Shown here: piece after piece, positions 1-7,494 of the stretch
Layout of the letters: each line of letters opens with the position of its first letter
How positions within the stretch are numbered: the stretch's first letter is position 1
The notes under the pieces: generated by a model
The model's input: only the letters and a program-made list of their open reading frames with translations
Databases searched by the model: none
Told to the model about the DNA's origin: nothing
DNA from: Lachnospiraceae bacterium
GTDB taxonomy: Bacteria > Bacillota > Clostridia > Lachnospirales > Lachnospiraceae
Direction of reading: 5' to 3'
DNA length: 33,623 nt
NCBI GenBank assembly: GCA_017527205.1
Contig: JAFXQK010000071.1
Span: 1-33,623 of the forward strand
Program-made: the position numbers and the translations under genes

Positions 1-36
1 AAATTCAGTCCAGACAGTTTATCATGACTGAAATTC

Positions 37-164
37 ACTGTCTGAATGGCAATAATCAAAAACAGCCAGTTGCAAACCACTGTCTGTTCGCTCAAATTCA
101 AATGCGGACAGTGAATTCCCTAATAATTTCACTGTCTGAATGCCAAATTCGAAAACGGGACAGT
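37..164. repeat. Three 34-bp elements with ACTGTC/GACAGT ends
   Basis: Three units of exactly 34 bp lie at 37-70, 79-112 and 131-164. Each starts with ACTGTCTG and ends with GACAGT (GCCAGT in the first), so each carries a 6-bp terminal inverted repeat. Units 1 and 3 share ACTGTCTGAATG at the left; units 2 and 3 share CAAATTC in the middle. A further GACAGT at 13-18 may be the right end of a fourth unit lying mostly outside the window. The right end of unit 2 and left end of unit 3 also form an 11-bp inverted repeat (105-115 with 128-138, one G-T pair). I see no gene in 1-460. Function unknown. Confidence 0.6.
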
Positions 165-262
165 TATAAGGGACACTTTACCTCCCACGAGGGCTCCGTC
201 CCTTCCGGCGAGGTATTCTCCGACAAAATCCGAGTGTCCGAGAAGCAAAGTGGCAAGCTCTA

Positions 263-280
263 GATAAATCGCGATTTATC
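263..280. other. 18-bp perfect palindrome
   Basis: The sequence GATAAATCG followed directly by CGATTTATC is a perfect 18-bp dyad with no spacer. It lies between the two repeat families of the 1-460 intergenic region, downstream of the minus-strand gene ending at 461. There is no T-run after it on either strand, so it is not a typical terminator. A protein binding site is possible. Confidence 0.5.
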
Positions 281-298
281 CAAATGATAGGAACCCTA

Positions 299-400
299 CA
301 ACCCCCGATTTGCAAATCAGTAATCATCTCGCCAACCCCCGATTTGTAAAGCTGAGGCCATCTCGACAAACCCCGATTTGCAGGTCCAAACCAACTCCAC
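299..400. repeat. Three tandem repeats with 34-bp period
   Basis: The 18-base core CAACCCCCGATTTGCAAA at 299-316 recurs as CAACCCCCGATTTGTAAA at 333-350 and CAAACCCCGATTTGCAGG at 367-384, so the period is exactly 34 bp twice. The second and third copies are also preceded by ATCTCG. A period of 34 is not a multiple of three, which argues against a coding repeat. No function can be assigned. Confidence 0.6.
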
Positions 401-460
401 GTCCCTCGCCACGCATCTTCTTTCCATAAGCACGCGGTCGTTATGCGTGTTATGCGTAAA

Positions 461-1384
461 TCATTCCCTGACAATGCATAAATCCAGGTAATCATCCACG
501 TTGATCTCGATTCTTTTCACGGGCGTCACCTCATGAGGACAGACCCACTGGGATCCCATGGCATGAATAAAGTCCTTGGGATCCAACTGATACAGGTATC
601 CCTTGCTGCCATACTTCGGATGGCATCCTTCAAAAACCATGCGGTTTCCGTACTCTGGCAGCATCGTCCGCTTGCCGCAGGTTCCCGGTTGATTTTCCTC
701 GCAACCGAGCGCAAAACAAATCGCCATTTCTTTCTTACTTGTGGCATAGACAGCTAGCTGGCATCCCTGCTCAAAGCCTGTATCATAAGCCTGCTGCGGC
801 ACAAGCTTGTCCAGCAGATAAGGGCTTCCATGCCACAAGGGCTGATTTACCCATGGCTCTAACCCTCTGTCGCTCCAGACCTGCACTTCCACGTAGCACT
901 CAGGGCCGAACTTAAAATCAGGATTCCAATCCTGCGGAAGTCCATATTTTTCAATGATTTCCAGGATTTCATCATACGTATATAAGCGATTCCGGTATTC
1001 TTTTCCATCCTTCACTTTACCGCTGAAGGTCGGGTGGGAATCCCCGTAGGTGAAGGAAACCGTGCGCAGATCCAGCTGCTTTGCATCGATTTCGACAAAT
1101 GCCGTCCGATCATACCATTTTTCAAAAAAAGGGACAGCCTCCACCACGAAATAATGCGGCGTCTCTCGCTCGATCAGCCCGCCCTTTTTAAGAAATTCCT
1201 CCCGCAGGATCCCCTCAAAGTGCCTTCTCTTTGCCACGTAATCCTCAGGCCTTTTTGACAGGAATGCCTCCGGTTTCTCCTTTCGAATGCGATCTAACAG
1301 TCGATTCGCTTCATCATCAGGCAAGTCCGAAATACTGTGAAACGGACCTACGCTTTTCTCATAATAATGGTATAGTTTCATCAT
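461..1384 (-). CDS. Hypothetical two-part protein with C-terminal HGSP motif
   Basis: A 307-residue soluble protein with no signal peptide or membrane segment. Residues 1 to about 165 are a charged region (starting MMKLYHYYEK) that I do not recognise. The C-terminal part has WHGSPYLLDKLVPQ at about residue 184, followed by LAVYATSKKEMAICFALG. The pattern HGS, then L-P, then VYAT with a following alanine helix resembles folds of the ADP-ribosyltransferase type and some uncharacterised small domains. That similarity is inferred from motif spacing only. The gene starts 7 bp after the GNAT stop codon; the GNAT 3' end (AAGGAAC) can serve as its ribosome binding site, so the two are co-transcribed. 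It is the last gene of the minus-strand unit. A second ATG directly follows the first. Confidence 0.75.
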   Translation of the reverse strand: MMKLYHYYEKSVGPFHSISDLPDDEANRLLDRIRKEKPEAFLSKRPEDYVAKRRHFEGILREEFLKKGGLIERETPHYFVVEAVPFFEKWYDRTAFVEIDAKQLDLRTVSFTYGDSHPTFSGKVKDGKEYRNRLYTYDEILEIIEKYGLPQDWNPDFKFGPECYVEVQVWSDRGLEPWVNQPLWHGSPYLLDKLVPQQAYDTGFEQGCQLAVYATSKKEMAICFALGCEENQPGTCGKRTMLPEYGNRMVFEGCHPKYGSKGYLYQLDPKDFIHAMGSQWVCPHEVTPVKRIEINVDDYLDLCIVRE

Positions 1385-1391
1385 AGCATAA

Positions 1392-1943
1392 TTACAGTTC
1401 CTTCACCATAAGATATTCATTCAGGAGTTTCCCATTTTTCAGCCGGATAAAGTTCGGATGCACGGCAACAATCCGAAATCCCATTTTCTCATAAAGTGCC
1501 CTTGCGCGGCTATTTCCCTCAATGAATTCCAACTCGATCTGCTTTACCTCCGGCTTGGATTTCGCGATCTCGATCATCGCTTCAAACATCTGCGTTCCGA
1601 TCCCCAGACCCCAATACTCTTTCATGAGAGCGATGCCGATGGACGCCCTGTGTTTTGTCTTCAAATTCTTGTTAAAGCGGATCTGGCAGTTTCCGGCAAC
1701 CTTTCCGTCCACAAGACATACCAGGGCAAAGTCATACTCTGACGAATTCCATTCCTCGAAAATCTTCTTCTCACCTTCATAAGTATATTTCCCGCATTCC
1801 TCGGGATAGCGCAGAATAAACTCCGTCTCACTGGCAGAAACTCTCAAATACTCCAGAACGCCTTCTATGTCCTCTTCCTTAGGGTTACGAAGCAGCGCCT
1901 TTCTTCCATCCTTCAACGTAAACCATTGATCTTCCATTATCAT
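1392..1943 (-). CDS. GNAT family N-acetyltransferase
   Basis: A 183-residue acetyl-CoA-dependent acetyltransferase of the GNAT fold. It opens with an alanine/arginine-recognition type strand (GRKALLRNPKEEDIEGV), has the central strand DFALVCLVDGKVAGNCQIRF, and motif A EYWGLGIGTQMFEAMIEIA, which holds the Q/RxxGxG pyrophosphate loop as YWGLGIG. The C-terminal GNSRARALYEKMGFR segment is typical. The start at 1943 is chosen because TTAGGAGGAG lies 7 bases upstream; the longer frame to 2051 runs through this site and a duplicated copy of it. Substrate unknown. It lies 134 bp after the ABC gene and 7 bp before the HGSP protein, in the same direction. Confidence 0.88.
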   Translation of the reverse strand: MIMEDQWFTLKDGRKALLRNPKEEDIEGVLEYLRVSASETEFILRYPEECGKYTYEGEKKIFEEWNSSEYDFALVCLVDGKVAGNCQIRFNKNLKTKHRASIGIALMKEYWGLGIGTQMFEAMIEIAKSKPEVKQIELEFIEGNSRARALYEKMGFRIVAVHPNFIRLKNGKLLNEYLMVKEL

Positions 1944-1947
1944 CTTT

Positions 1948-1983
1948 TGACTCCTCCTAAGTCCCTGACTCCTCCTAAATCCT
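1948..1983 (-). promoter_or_regulatory. Duplicated Shine-Dalgarno, two 18-bp tandem copies
   Basis: On the minus strand the segment GACTTAGGAGGAGTCA recurs as GATTTAGGAGGAGTCA 18 bp upstream (1948-1965 and 1966-1983). Only the proximal AGGAGGAG is at working distance from the GNAT ATG at 1943. The distal copy is followed by no suitable start. Confidence 0.6.
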
Positions 1984-2077
1984 TTGTAAACGTCGTGACC
2001 TTCGGCGGGTTCCTCCTTGCCATCCAGATCATGGAATGCCAAGAATTCCATGACCTGAAATGGTTCCTTTCGACAGG

Positions 2078-3943
2078 TTATGATGCCTCATATCGTCCCG
2101 CCTGCACGCGCCACATCTCTGCATATCTTCCGTTCTTGGCAAGAAGGCTCTCGTGCGTTCCTTCTTCGACAATCCGCCCATTCTCCAGCATGATGATTCT
2201 GTCAGCATCACGCGTGGTGGACAGGCGGTGTGAAATGTAAAATACGGTTTTACCCTTCGCAGCAGATTCCATCGCCTTATTCAGTTCATACTCCGCGATC
2301 GGATCCAGCGCGCTGCTGGGCTCATCCATGATCAGGATGTCCGCATCCTTATAGAACGCTCTCGAGATCGCTATCTTCTGGCTCTCACCGCCGGAAAAGT
2401 TCACGCCGTCCTTATCAAATTCTGCGGTCACCTGCGTCTCAAGGCCCTTGGGTAGAGACTTTAATCTCTCACCAAATCCAGCTCTTTCGAGCGCTGATAC
2501 CGCCTGATTCCTAACGTCAACCTTATCGACAGCACGTAACGCCTGTGTTCCCGCTTCCTCCAGTGCTTCAGACAATGCTCCCGTCTCCTTCGCGGAATCC
2601 TCCAAGCTTCGCATCACCACGTTCTCGAGAAGGCTTGCGCCGTACATCTGATAATCCTGAAAGACAACACCAATGCGGTGACGATAATCATATGGCTGAT
2701 ATTTCTTAATGTCCACACCATGATATAAAATCCGTCCACTCGTCGGATCATACAGTCTCATAAGGAGCTTGATCAGCGTTGTCTTACCCGCACCGTTGTA
2801 GCCTACGATGGCGATCTTTTCTCCGGGCTTTACCTTCAGCGTGATATCCTTTAAGGTATCCTCCATCTCCTCCTGATAGCGGAAGCTAACATGCTCCAAT
2901 AAAAGCTCCGCATTTCCCTCCGGAACGGCCTCACCCTCCATGATTTTCATCTTTGGCTCATAGTCAAGGAACGCGCGAATCTTATCGACGTAAAGACTGT
3001 TTTCCTGAGCTTTCGGGAAGATGTCAGCCATGTTTGCCATGCCTCTTCTAAGACTCCCGGTCCGGTTAAAAAGTACGACGGCATTACTGTAATCAATGGT
3101 ATGAAGCACGGCTGCCTGGAACACCAAATATGTGATGTACAGGCCGTCCATGATAAAGTCTCCAACCACGTAATCCCTTGTGAAATTAAGCATGGTTCGC
3201 TTCAGGCCGACCTTCCTTTGCTCCTCCACGATCTCATCGTTGGTTTCCTGAAATTCCTTTTCCAGCGCATCGCCAACTCGTGGATGGAGTCTAAGTTCCT
3301 TCGCGTAATCATTCAAATAAAACACGCGGCTTACGTAATTCCTTTTTCTCATCAAAGGATTGAGCTTCAATCGTACGTCGTAATTCAATTTGTTTAACAC
3401 CTTCGAAACAAAGTATCTCAGCACAAAGGATGCAAACACAAAGAGGATGCCGGCCGCATCCGTGAGTAGGTAAAACACGCCCGTGGTAAAGATGATCGTC
3501 AGGCCCTGCATGATCATGTTGCACATGGAAAGGAACCGGTCGATGGAGCTCTCCGCCTCCGCCACGGCAAGCACGAAATCGTTATAATACTTGGGGTCAT
3601 CATAGCAGCTTAAGTCGATCTGCGATGCCTTTTCATACATCTTTTCCTTCAGCGCCTTGTAGAGCTTGGGCTTGCTGCGAAAGGTCCAGCCATGGATAAA
3701 ATATCCATCCGGCACGATCTGTATCATATTGACGATCAGGATGACGCCGATGACCAAAAGTGCCTTCCAAAATGGCTCCTGATACTCCGCGCAGTGCAGA
3801 ACGTAACGAATGCCAAGCACGTGCTCCAAGAAGATAATACCCTGATAACGGAAACCGTCATACAGGAAGTAGATCATGTATCCAGGGCAGGTTTTGAAAC
3901 AGAGATTCCAGAGAAAGAGCTGATTCTTCCATACGTTTTTCAT
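2078..3943 (-). CDS. ABC exporter half-transporter (membrane + ATPase), subunit 2
   Basis: A 621-residue fused permease-ATPase. The first 300 residues form the transmembrane domain with hydrophobic segments near 60-80, 145-180 and 260-290. The nucleotide-binding domain has Walker A GYNGAGKTT at 381-389, Q-loop VVFQDYQMYG, signature FSGGESQKIAISRAF, Walker B ILIMDEP and the H-loop histidine in YISHRLS, so it should hydrolyse ATP. A charged helical insertion of about 30 residues sits between the Q-loop and the signature. The start ATG overlaps the stop of the upstream half-transporter by 4 bp (ATGA), preceded by GGAGGTGG, so the two are translationally coupled and likely heterodimerise. The substrate cannot be told from sequence. 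Confidence 0.92.
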   Translation of the reverse strand: MKNVWKNQLFLWNLCFKTCPGYMIYFLYDGFRYQGIIFLEHVLGIRYVLHCAEYQEPFWKALLVIGVILIVNMIQIVPDGYFIHGWTFRSKPKLYKALKEKMYEKASQIDLSCYDDPKYYNDFVLAVAEAESSIDRFLSMCNMIMQGLTIIFTTGVFYLLTDAAGILFVFASFVLRYFVSKVLNKLNYDVRLKLNPLMRKRNYVSRVFYLNDYAKELRLHPRVGDALEKEFQETNDEIVEEQRKVGLKRTMLNFTRDYVVGDFIMDGLYITYLVFQAAVLHTIDYSNAVVLFNRTGSLRRGMANMADIFPKAQENSLYVDKIRAFLDYEPKMKIMEGEAVPEGNAELLLEHVSFRYQEEMEDTLKDITLKVKPGEKIAIVGYNGAGKTTLIKLLMRLYDPTSGRILYHGVDIKKYQPYDYRHRIGVVFQDYQMYGASLLENVVMRSLEDSAKETGALSEALEEAGTQALRAVDKVDVRNQAVSALERAGFGERLKSLPKGLETQVTAEFDKDGVNFSGGESQKIAISRAFYKDADILIMDEPSSALDPIAEYELNKAMESAAKGKTVFYISHRLSTTRDADRIIMLENGRIVEEGTHESLLAKNGRYAEMWRVQAGRYEAS

Positions 3944-5856
3944 GCCAGCCCACCTCCTTCCTGAAGAAGATCCACTTCATCAGGATTTACGAAAACTTTA
4001 TCCTCTGGTATATGATTAGAAACATCCTTCCCTTCGTCAGAAAGCGCAAGATAGTTCTTTGCCTGCTTCGCATACATGTCGGCATACAGCCCCTTTTGCT
4101 CCATAAGCATCTTGTGCGTTCCGGCTTCCTTCACGGTGCCGTCAGACAAAAGGTATACCCAATCCGCATTCTGCACGGAAGAAAGTCTGTGTGAAATAAA
4201 TACTAACGTGTGATCCGCGCAGGTTTCGTATATGTTGTCAAAAAGCGTTGCCTCCGCGATCGGATCCAATGCACTGCTTGGCTCATCAAAAATCTTGAAG
4301 GGGCACTCCTTCACAAAAGCTCTCGCCACGACGATCTTCTGGAATTCGCCTCCTGAGAGAACAGCACCCTCATCATCAAATTCGTGGGTCAACGTTGTCT
4401 GAACGCCCTTTGGAAGGCTCATCACCTTGTCATAAGCACCGGATAACTTCAATGCCTCACAAACCCGCCTCTCCCTTTCATTTTCCGGAATCTCTTCTCC
4501 CATGACCACGTTATCCGTGACAGACATGGAAAACATTCTGTGATCCTGAAAGGCCGTTGCAAATAAGGCTCGGTATTTTCGTAAATTGTATTCCCGGACG
4601 TCGCGTCCATTTAATAAAATCGTTCCGGAAGTGGGATCATAGAATCGCAGCAAAAGCTTGATCATGGTCGTTTTACCCGCACCATTGTGCCCAACCAACG
4701 CGTAGGTCTTGCCTCCGCGGAATTCCATGTTTACGTGGGACAGCACCTCCTTGTCCTTGTATGAGAACGATACGTCGCGAAACTCAATGGACTTGATCTC
4801 CTTTCCGGGATCTAAGCCATCCGAGTCCTCAGGAATCTTTTCTTGATACTCCAAAAAGGTCCGCAAATACTCAATGAACAAACCATTCTTAAAGAGACTC
4901 GTCAGGGATTCCGTAAAACCGATCAGGATCCAGGTCGTAGACACCATCATGCTGGTGATGACGGCGAGCTCTGCGAGACTCATGGTCTGACTCACCAAGG
5001 TTCTGTATGCACCATAGATCAAAAGTCCTTCAAAAATAAAGGTGAAGGTGAACATGACATACATCCAGTGAAGCACCATGGCTCTTTTCGTGTATTTTTT
5101 CGTCACGTCAGCCAGTCCCGTGATGGCTTCGCGATACTGCCTTCTCATCAGGGAGAACACGTCCGTCAGACGCATTTCCTTTGCATATTCCGGGAGATAC
5201 ATGACGCGGTTGACGTAGGCGATCCGGCGATTATGCGGTGCCATGTCTTTGTTTCTCGCGTAATCAATATGGCTCAGTTTTCTGTTAAAAATGAAATTTC
5301 CGATGACGGGAAAGAGAATGAACAGGACGGATATTTTATCCACCTGATACATGAAAACAAATGCACACACACTTGCAATGGCTCCAAAGACCGTCTTAAA
5401 CACGTCACTTACCGTCATCATAAGACGTTCATCTGCCCGATCCATGGCAAGGGTGTACTTATCGTAGAAATCACTGTTTTCAAAGCATTCGAGCTCTACG
5501 TTCCTGGATTTGCGAAACAGTTTTGTGTAAAGGCCTTTATTGACCTTAGCCTCACAGACGGGATAGACGTGACCAACCAAGACGCGCTCATAGAAATTCA
5601 TGGAGCACATGACAACTGCCACGATAATAACGAATTTCATGATCGTCCCAAAGCTGTCACCCTTCTCAAGGGAATTGATCACGTACCGCATGAAGAATGC
5701 ACTGTAGAACAGCCACTCAAAGTATCCCAAAAACTGACTAATGCCGTAATGCACCACCAGCGGCCGGCATATTTTCCCCAAGAGACCACATGCGAACAGG
5801 TTGTTCTGAACTGCCCTCGTCCGCGTGATCTCCCGCTTACCTGCTTTCTTTTTCAT
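3940..5856 (-). CDS. ABC exporter half-transporter (membrane + ATPase), subunit 1
   Basis: A 638-residue fused permease-ATPase, partner of the next gene. Hydrophobic segments lie near residues 40-60, 73-90, 155-190 and 265-315. The ATPase domain has Walker A GHNGAGKT at 389-396, Q-loop ATAFQDHRMF, signature LSGGEFQKIVVARAF, a polar Walker B (PFKIFDEP) and H-loop VFISHRLS. Both halves keep their catalytic glutamate, unlike many heterodimeric exporters where one site is degenerate. AAGGAGAGC lies just before the ATG at 5856. It sits between the methyltransferase (94 bp upstream) and subunit 2 (4-bp overlap). The C-terminal tail of about 40 residues after the H-loop region is acidic. Substrate unknown. 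Confidence 0.92.
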   Translation of the reverse strand: MKKKAGKREITRTRAVQNNLFACGLLGKICRPLVVHYGISQFLGYFEWLFYSAFFMRYVINSLEKGDSFGTIMKFVIIVAVVMCSMNFYERVLVGHVYPVCEAKVNKGLYTKLFRKSRNVELECFENSDFYDKYTLAMDRADERLMMTVSDVFKTVFGAIASVCAFVFMYQVDKISVLFILFPVIGNFIFNRKLSHIDYARNKDMAPHNRRIAYVNRVMYLPEYAKEMRLTDVFSLMRRQYREAITGLADVTKKYTKRAMVLHWMYVMFTFTFIFEGLLIYGAYRTLVSQTMSLAELAVITSMMVSTTWILIGFTESLTSLFKNGLFIEYLRTFLEYQEKIPEDSDGLDPGKEIKSIEFRDVSFSYKDKEVLSHVNMEFRGGKTYALVGHNGAGKTTMIKLLLRFYDPTSGTILLNGRDVREYNLRKYRALFATAFQDHRMFSMSVTDNVVMGEEIPENERERRVCEALKLSGAYDKVMSLPKGVQTTLTHEFDDEGAVLSGGEFQKIVVARAFVKECPFKIFDEPSSALDPIAEATLFDNIYETCADHTLVFISHRLSSVQNADWVYLLSDGTVKEAGTHKMLMEQKGLYADMYAKQAKNYLALSDEGKDVSNHIPEDKVFVNPDEVDLLQEGGGLA

Positions 5857-5870
5857 TATGCTCTCCTTAT

Positions 5871-5899
5871 TGTGTCACGGAGACGTGTCTACTGACACA
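5871..5899. promoter_or_regulatory. Inverted repeat ahead of exporter operon
   Basis: TGTGTCA (5871-5877) and TGACACA (5893-5899) form a 7-bp inverted repeat, with a second nested dyad CACG-gaga-CGTG inside it. It lies about 15 bases upstream of the exporter start codon, just before the ribosome binding site. It could be an operator or an RNA hairpin limiting translation; nothing decides between these. Confidence 0.35.
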
Positions 5900-5950
5900 T
5901 TTTTCACGCGCGCCCTCCGGCACGTCCCCTGCTTTCTTTCAGATTACAAG

Positions 5951-6562
5951 CTAAGCTTGCTTTTTAGAGACGATCATTAAATGCTCCGAATGCGTCAGAT
6001 AATCTTCCTTCTCACAAAATTTAAGCGCGTAGTCATACCATGCCTGCCGAACCTTTTTTGTACTTGCTTTCAAGGTATTCTTGTATGCAGCGAGAATGCT
6101 CTCCTGCCCAAAGACGGTCACCGTTTGAAGCCCTGGGATGGAGGCCAGCAATTCCTTTGCCTCACCTACCGTTGCCATGTGGGAATGCGTAAAAGCCTTA
6201 AATGAAAGGCCTTCCCCCTTTGCCGCAATGTCAAACAGCTCCTGTTCCTCGGAAAGATCCATCGCGTCTCCCTGAAGAGCTTGCATTTTCACGCCATACT
6301 GTCTGGCTTTTTTCTTAGCAAAGCGAACGTTTTCTTCGCTCAGGTCCAGTAGCGTTACACCATGACCCTGGCCTGCATAATGAATGCCGTAATGCCCAGG
6401 ACCACCACCGATATCCAAAATCTTGTCGCCCGGTTTGATATATCTGTCCATCATATGAATGGTGATATACTTTTCATGAGGATGCTTTATCTGCAACCGG
6501 TCCCATTCCTTCTTGGGATCCAGGTTATAATGCTCCCTAACTTCTTGTGTTTTTTCACTCAT
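5951..6562 (-). CDS. Class I SAM methyltransferase with internal deletion
   Basis: A 203-residue Rossmann-type methyltransferase remnant or short form. Residues 1-110 carry a normal first half: VREHYNLDPKKEWDRL at the N-terminus, SAM-binding motif I ILDIGGGPGHYG near 48-58, motif II VTLLDLSEENV, and the GDAMDLS acidic loop near 99. The expected next part (motif IV and the post-motif helix, usually FDVVLLMGPLYHL to VLKPGG and the FIS strand) is missing. LFDI at 109-112 joins directly to AAKGEGLSFKAFTHSH, which matches the C-terminal segment of this family. The frame stays open, and the end (SEHLMIVSKK) is normal. About 60 residues seem lost, so activity is doubtful. The start at 6562 is chosen for AAAGGAG 9 bases upstream. 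Confidence 0.75.
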   Translation of the reverse strand: MSEKTQEVREHYNLDPKKEWDRLQIKHPHEKYITIHMMDRYIKPGDKILDIGGGPGHYGIHYAGQGHGVTLLDLSEENVRFAKKKARQYGVKMQALQGDAMDLSEEQELFDIAAKGEGLSFKAFTHSHMATVGEAKELLASIPGLQTVTVFGQESILAAYKNTLKASTKKVRQAWYDYALKFCEKEDYLTHSEHLMIVSKKQA

Positions 6563-6666
6563 GGCTGAACTCCTTTCCACGCGGCTATAGACAGACCCTT
6601 CCGCATGTCCCGCTTTACGCTTAGGATTGCAGGTCAGTCTTTTACGTAACCGTTCCTTCGACACGT

Positions 6667-7185
6667 TTAGGTAAAGTCCCGTCTAAATAATTTTGCCTCA
6701 TAATGTGCGCTTCCATCAAACTTGTCATACTCCGTATCGCAGACGTAATGCATTCCAAGCTTTTCCATGACGCGCTGGCTCTTATGATTCTCTTTTGCAA
6801 AGATGCCCTCAATGGCGTTCACCTTTCTGGTCTTACCAATGAAATCCAACAATCCCTGCATGGCTTCCGGAACAAGTCCCTTGCCCCACTGATCTGCGCG
6901 AACGTTATAACCAACGGTCCATACGTCCTTCTCCGGATCATAGACAAACCCGCCGCTCCCGATGAGCTCGCCAGTTTCCTTTAGCACAAATCCAAGATCA
7001 TAGTTGTCAGGATCATCCAGGTCCCGGCTCTCGAGCCACGCCTTTACGTCCTCCGCCTTGGTATATAAGGGATAGATCATGTACGTGTTTACCTTTGGAT
7101 CACCGCACCACTTGAATGCTGCTTCATAATCCTCAGGAACCAAGGGTCTTAAAATCAGTCGCTCTGTTTCCACCGTCGCTCTCAT
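6667..7185 (-). CDS. GNAT family N-acetyltransferase, RimJ/RimL-like
   Basis: A 172-residue acetyltransferase. It begins with the typical TERLILRPLVPEDYEAAFKW, has the central GFVLKETGELIGSGGF strand pair, motif A VRADQWGKGLVPEAMQGLLDF with the acetyl-CoA loop QWGKGL, and the C-terminal NHKSQRVMEKLGM. These are features of the RimJ/RimL-type group that acetylates protein N-termini, ribosomal proteins or small molecules including drugs; the substrate is not predictable. The ATG at 7185 is preceded by GGGAGGAGC at good distance, so the longer frame from 7224 is rejected. It is the first gene after the leader and hairpin at 7223-7257 and therefore the most direct target of any attenuation there. 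Confidence 0.88.
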   Translation of the reverse strand: MRATVETERLILRPLVPEDYEAAFKWCGDPKVNTYMIYPLYTKAEDVKAWLESRDLDDPDNYDLGFVLKETGELIGSGGFVYDPEKDVWTVGYNVRADQWGKGLVPEAMQGLLDFIGKTRKVNAIEGIFAKENHKSQRVMEKLGMHYVCDTEYDKFDGSAHYEAKLFRRDFT

Positions 7186-7222
7186 ATTGCTCCTCCCTTC
7201 GCGCAGAACCGTTTCTAAACAC

Positions 7223-7257
7223 AAACCCCACTTATCTGCGTGAGATAAGCGGGGTTT
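7223..7257 (-). terminator. Terminator-like hairpin in the GNAT leader
   Basis: On the minus strand a 15-bp stem (AAACCCCGCTTATCT with AGATAAGTGGGGTTT, one G-U pair) closes a 5-base loop CACGC. The following bases GTGTTTAG are only moderately T-rich, so termination is likely but not certain. The stop codon of the upstream 23-codon ORF lies in the 3' arm and its last codons form the 5' arm. A ribosome there would open the stem. Confidence 0.6.
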
Positions 7258-7303
7258 CCTTCAAACACCGTATAATCTTAATAACAACGCCCTGCGTCAT
7301 CAT
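7232..7303 (-). CDS. Putative 23-residue leader peptide ending inside hairpin
   Basis: A small ORF starting MMTQGVV and ending KETPLISRR. The last eight codons and the stop are built from the terminator stem, so translation and hairpin formation exclude each other. It starts 6 bases after the stop of the preceding 35-codon ORF, with only a weak GAGATAGG upstream, so coupled translation is plausible. The copy at 12651-12722 is also open and differs at four positions, three of which change residues. This does not prove selection on the peptide; conservation may instead reflect RNA structure. I do not recognise the peptide. Confidence 0.45.
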   Translation of the reverse strand: MMTQGVVIKIIRCLKETPLISRR

Positions 7304-7309
7304 AAGAAC

Positions 7310-7417
7310 CTATCTCTTTCGCTCTGAATTTTGATATACCAAAATAATTCCATGGACGGGGTAATTGTTCACGGACCACTTTGCGTTATATCTAATTTCA
7401 GTGTTCAGAAATAGCAT
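7310..7417 (-). CDS. Putative 35-residue leader ORF
   Basis: A short ORF starting MLFLNTEIRY and ending YQNSERKR. It has an excellent ribosome binding site (GAAAGGAG, 7 bases before ATG) and lies about 70 bases after a strong promoter start, so it should be translated. No signal peptide or known domain is seen. In the second copy (12729-12836) codon 9 is AGA changed to TGA, so that copy is broken. Its role is probably to load ribosomes onto the leader ahead of the 23-codon ORF and hairpin. Confidence 0.5.
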   Translation of the reverse strand: MLFLNTEIRYNAKWSVNNYPVHGIILVYQNSERKR

Positions 7418-7494
7418 GCCGGTTCTCCTTTCAGGCTTAATTTTCTTGTTTCCGTTTCCTTTTCATTTTCTGAAAATCGAAAAATATAGGTTTG

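Larger units (their letters stand above)
7222..7472 (-). repeat. 251-bp leader repeat, copy 1
   Basis: This segment matches 12641-12891 over 251 bp with no insertion or deletion; both ends differ by the same offset of 5419. By eye there are about 11 differences in the 108 bases of the first small ORF and 4 in the 72 bases of the second. It holds a ribosome binding site, two small ORFs and a terminator-like hairpin, all on the minus strand, directly upstream of the GNAT gene at 7185. The promoter of this copy is just outside the conserved unit. Confidence 0.85.

Noticed and set aside
299..400. Possible CRISPR array
   Set aside because: Only three 18-base cores with 16-base gaps, cores diverge, and no cas gene is in the window.
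178..495. Minus-strand open frame of 105 residues over the repeats
   Set aside because: It overlaps the end of the 461-1384 gene, crosses repeats whose period is not a multiple of three, has no ribosome binding site and an implausible composition.
4843..5895. Plus-strand open frame of 350 residues
   Set aside because: It is antisense to the ABC exporter gene, is rich in His/Cys as expected for a shadow frame, and has no ribosome binding site.
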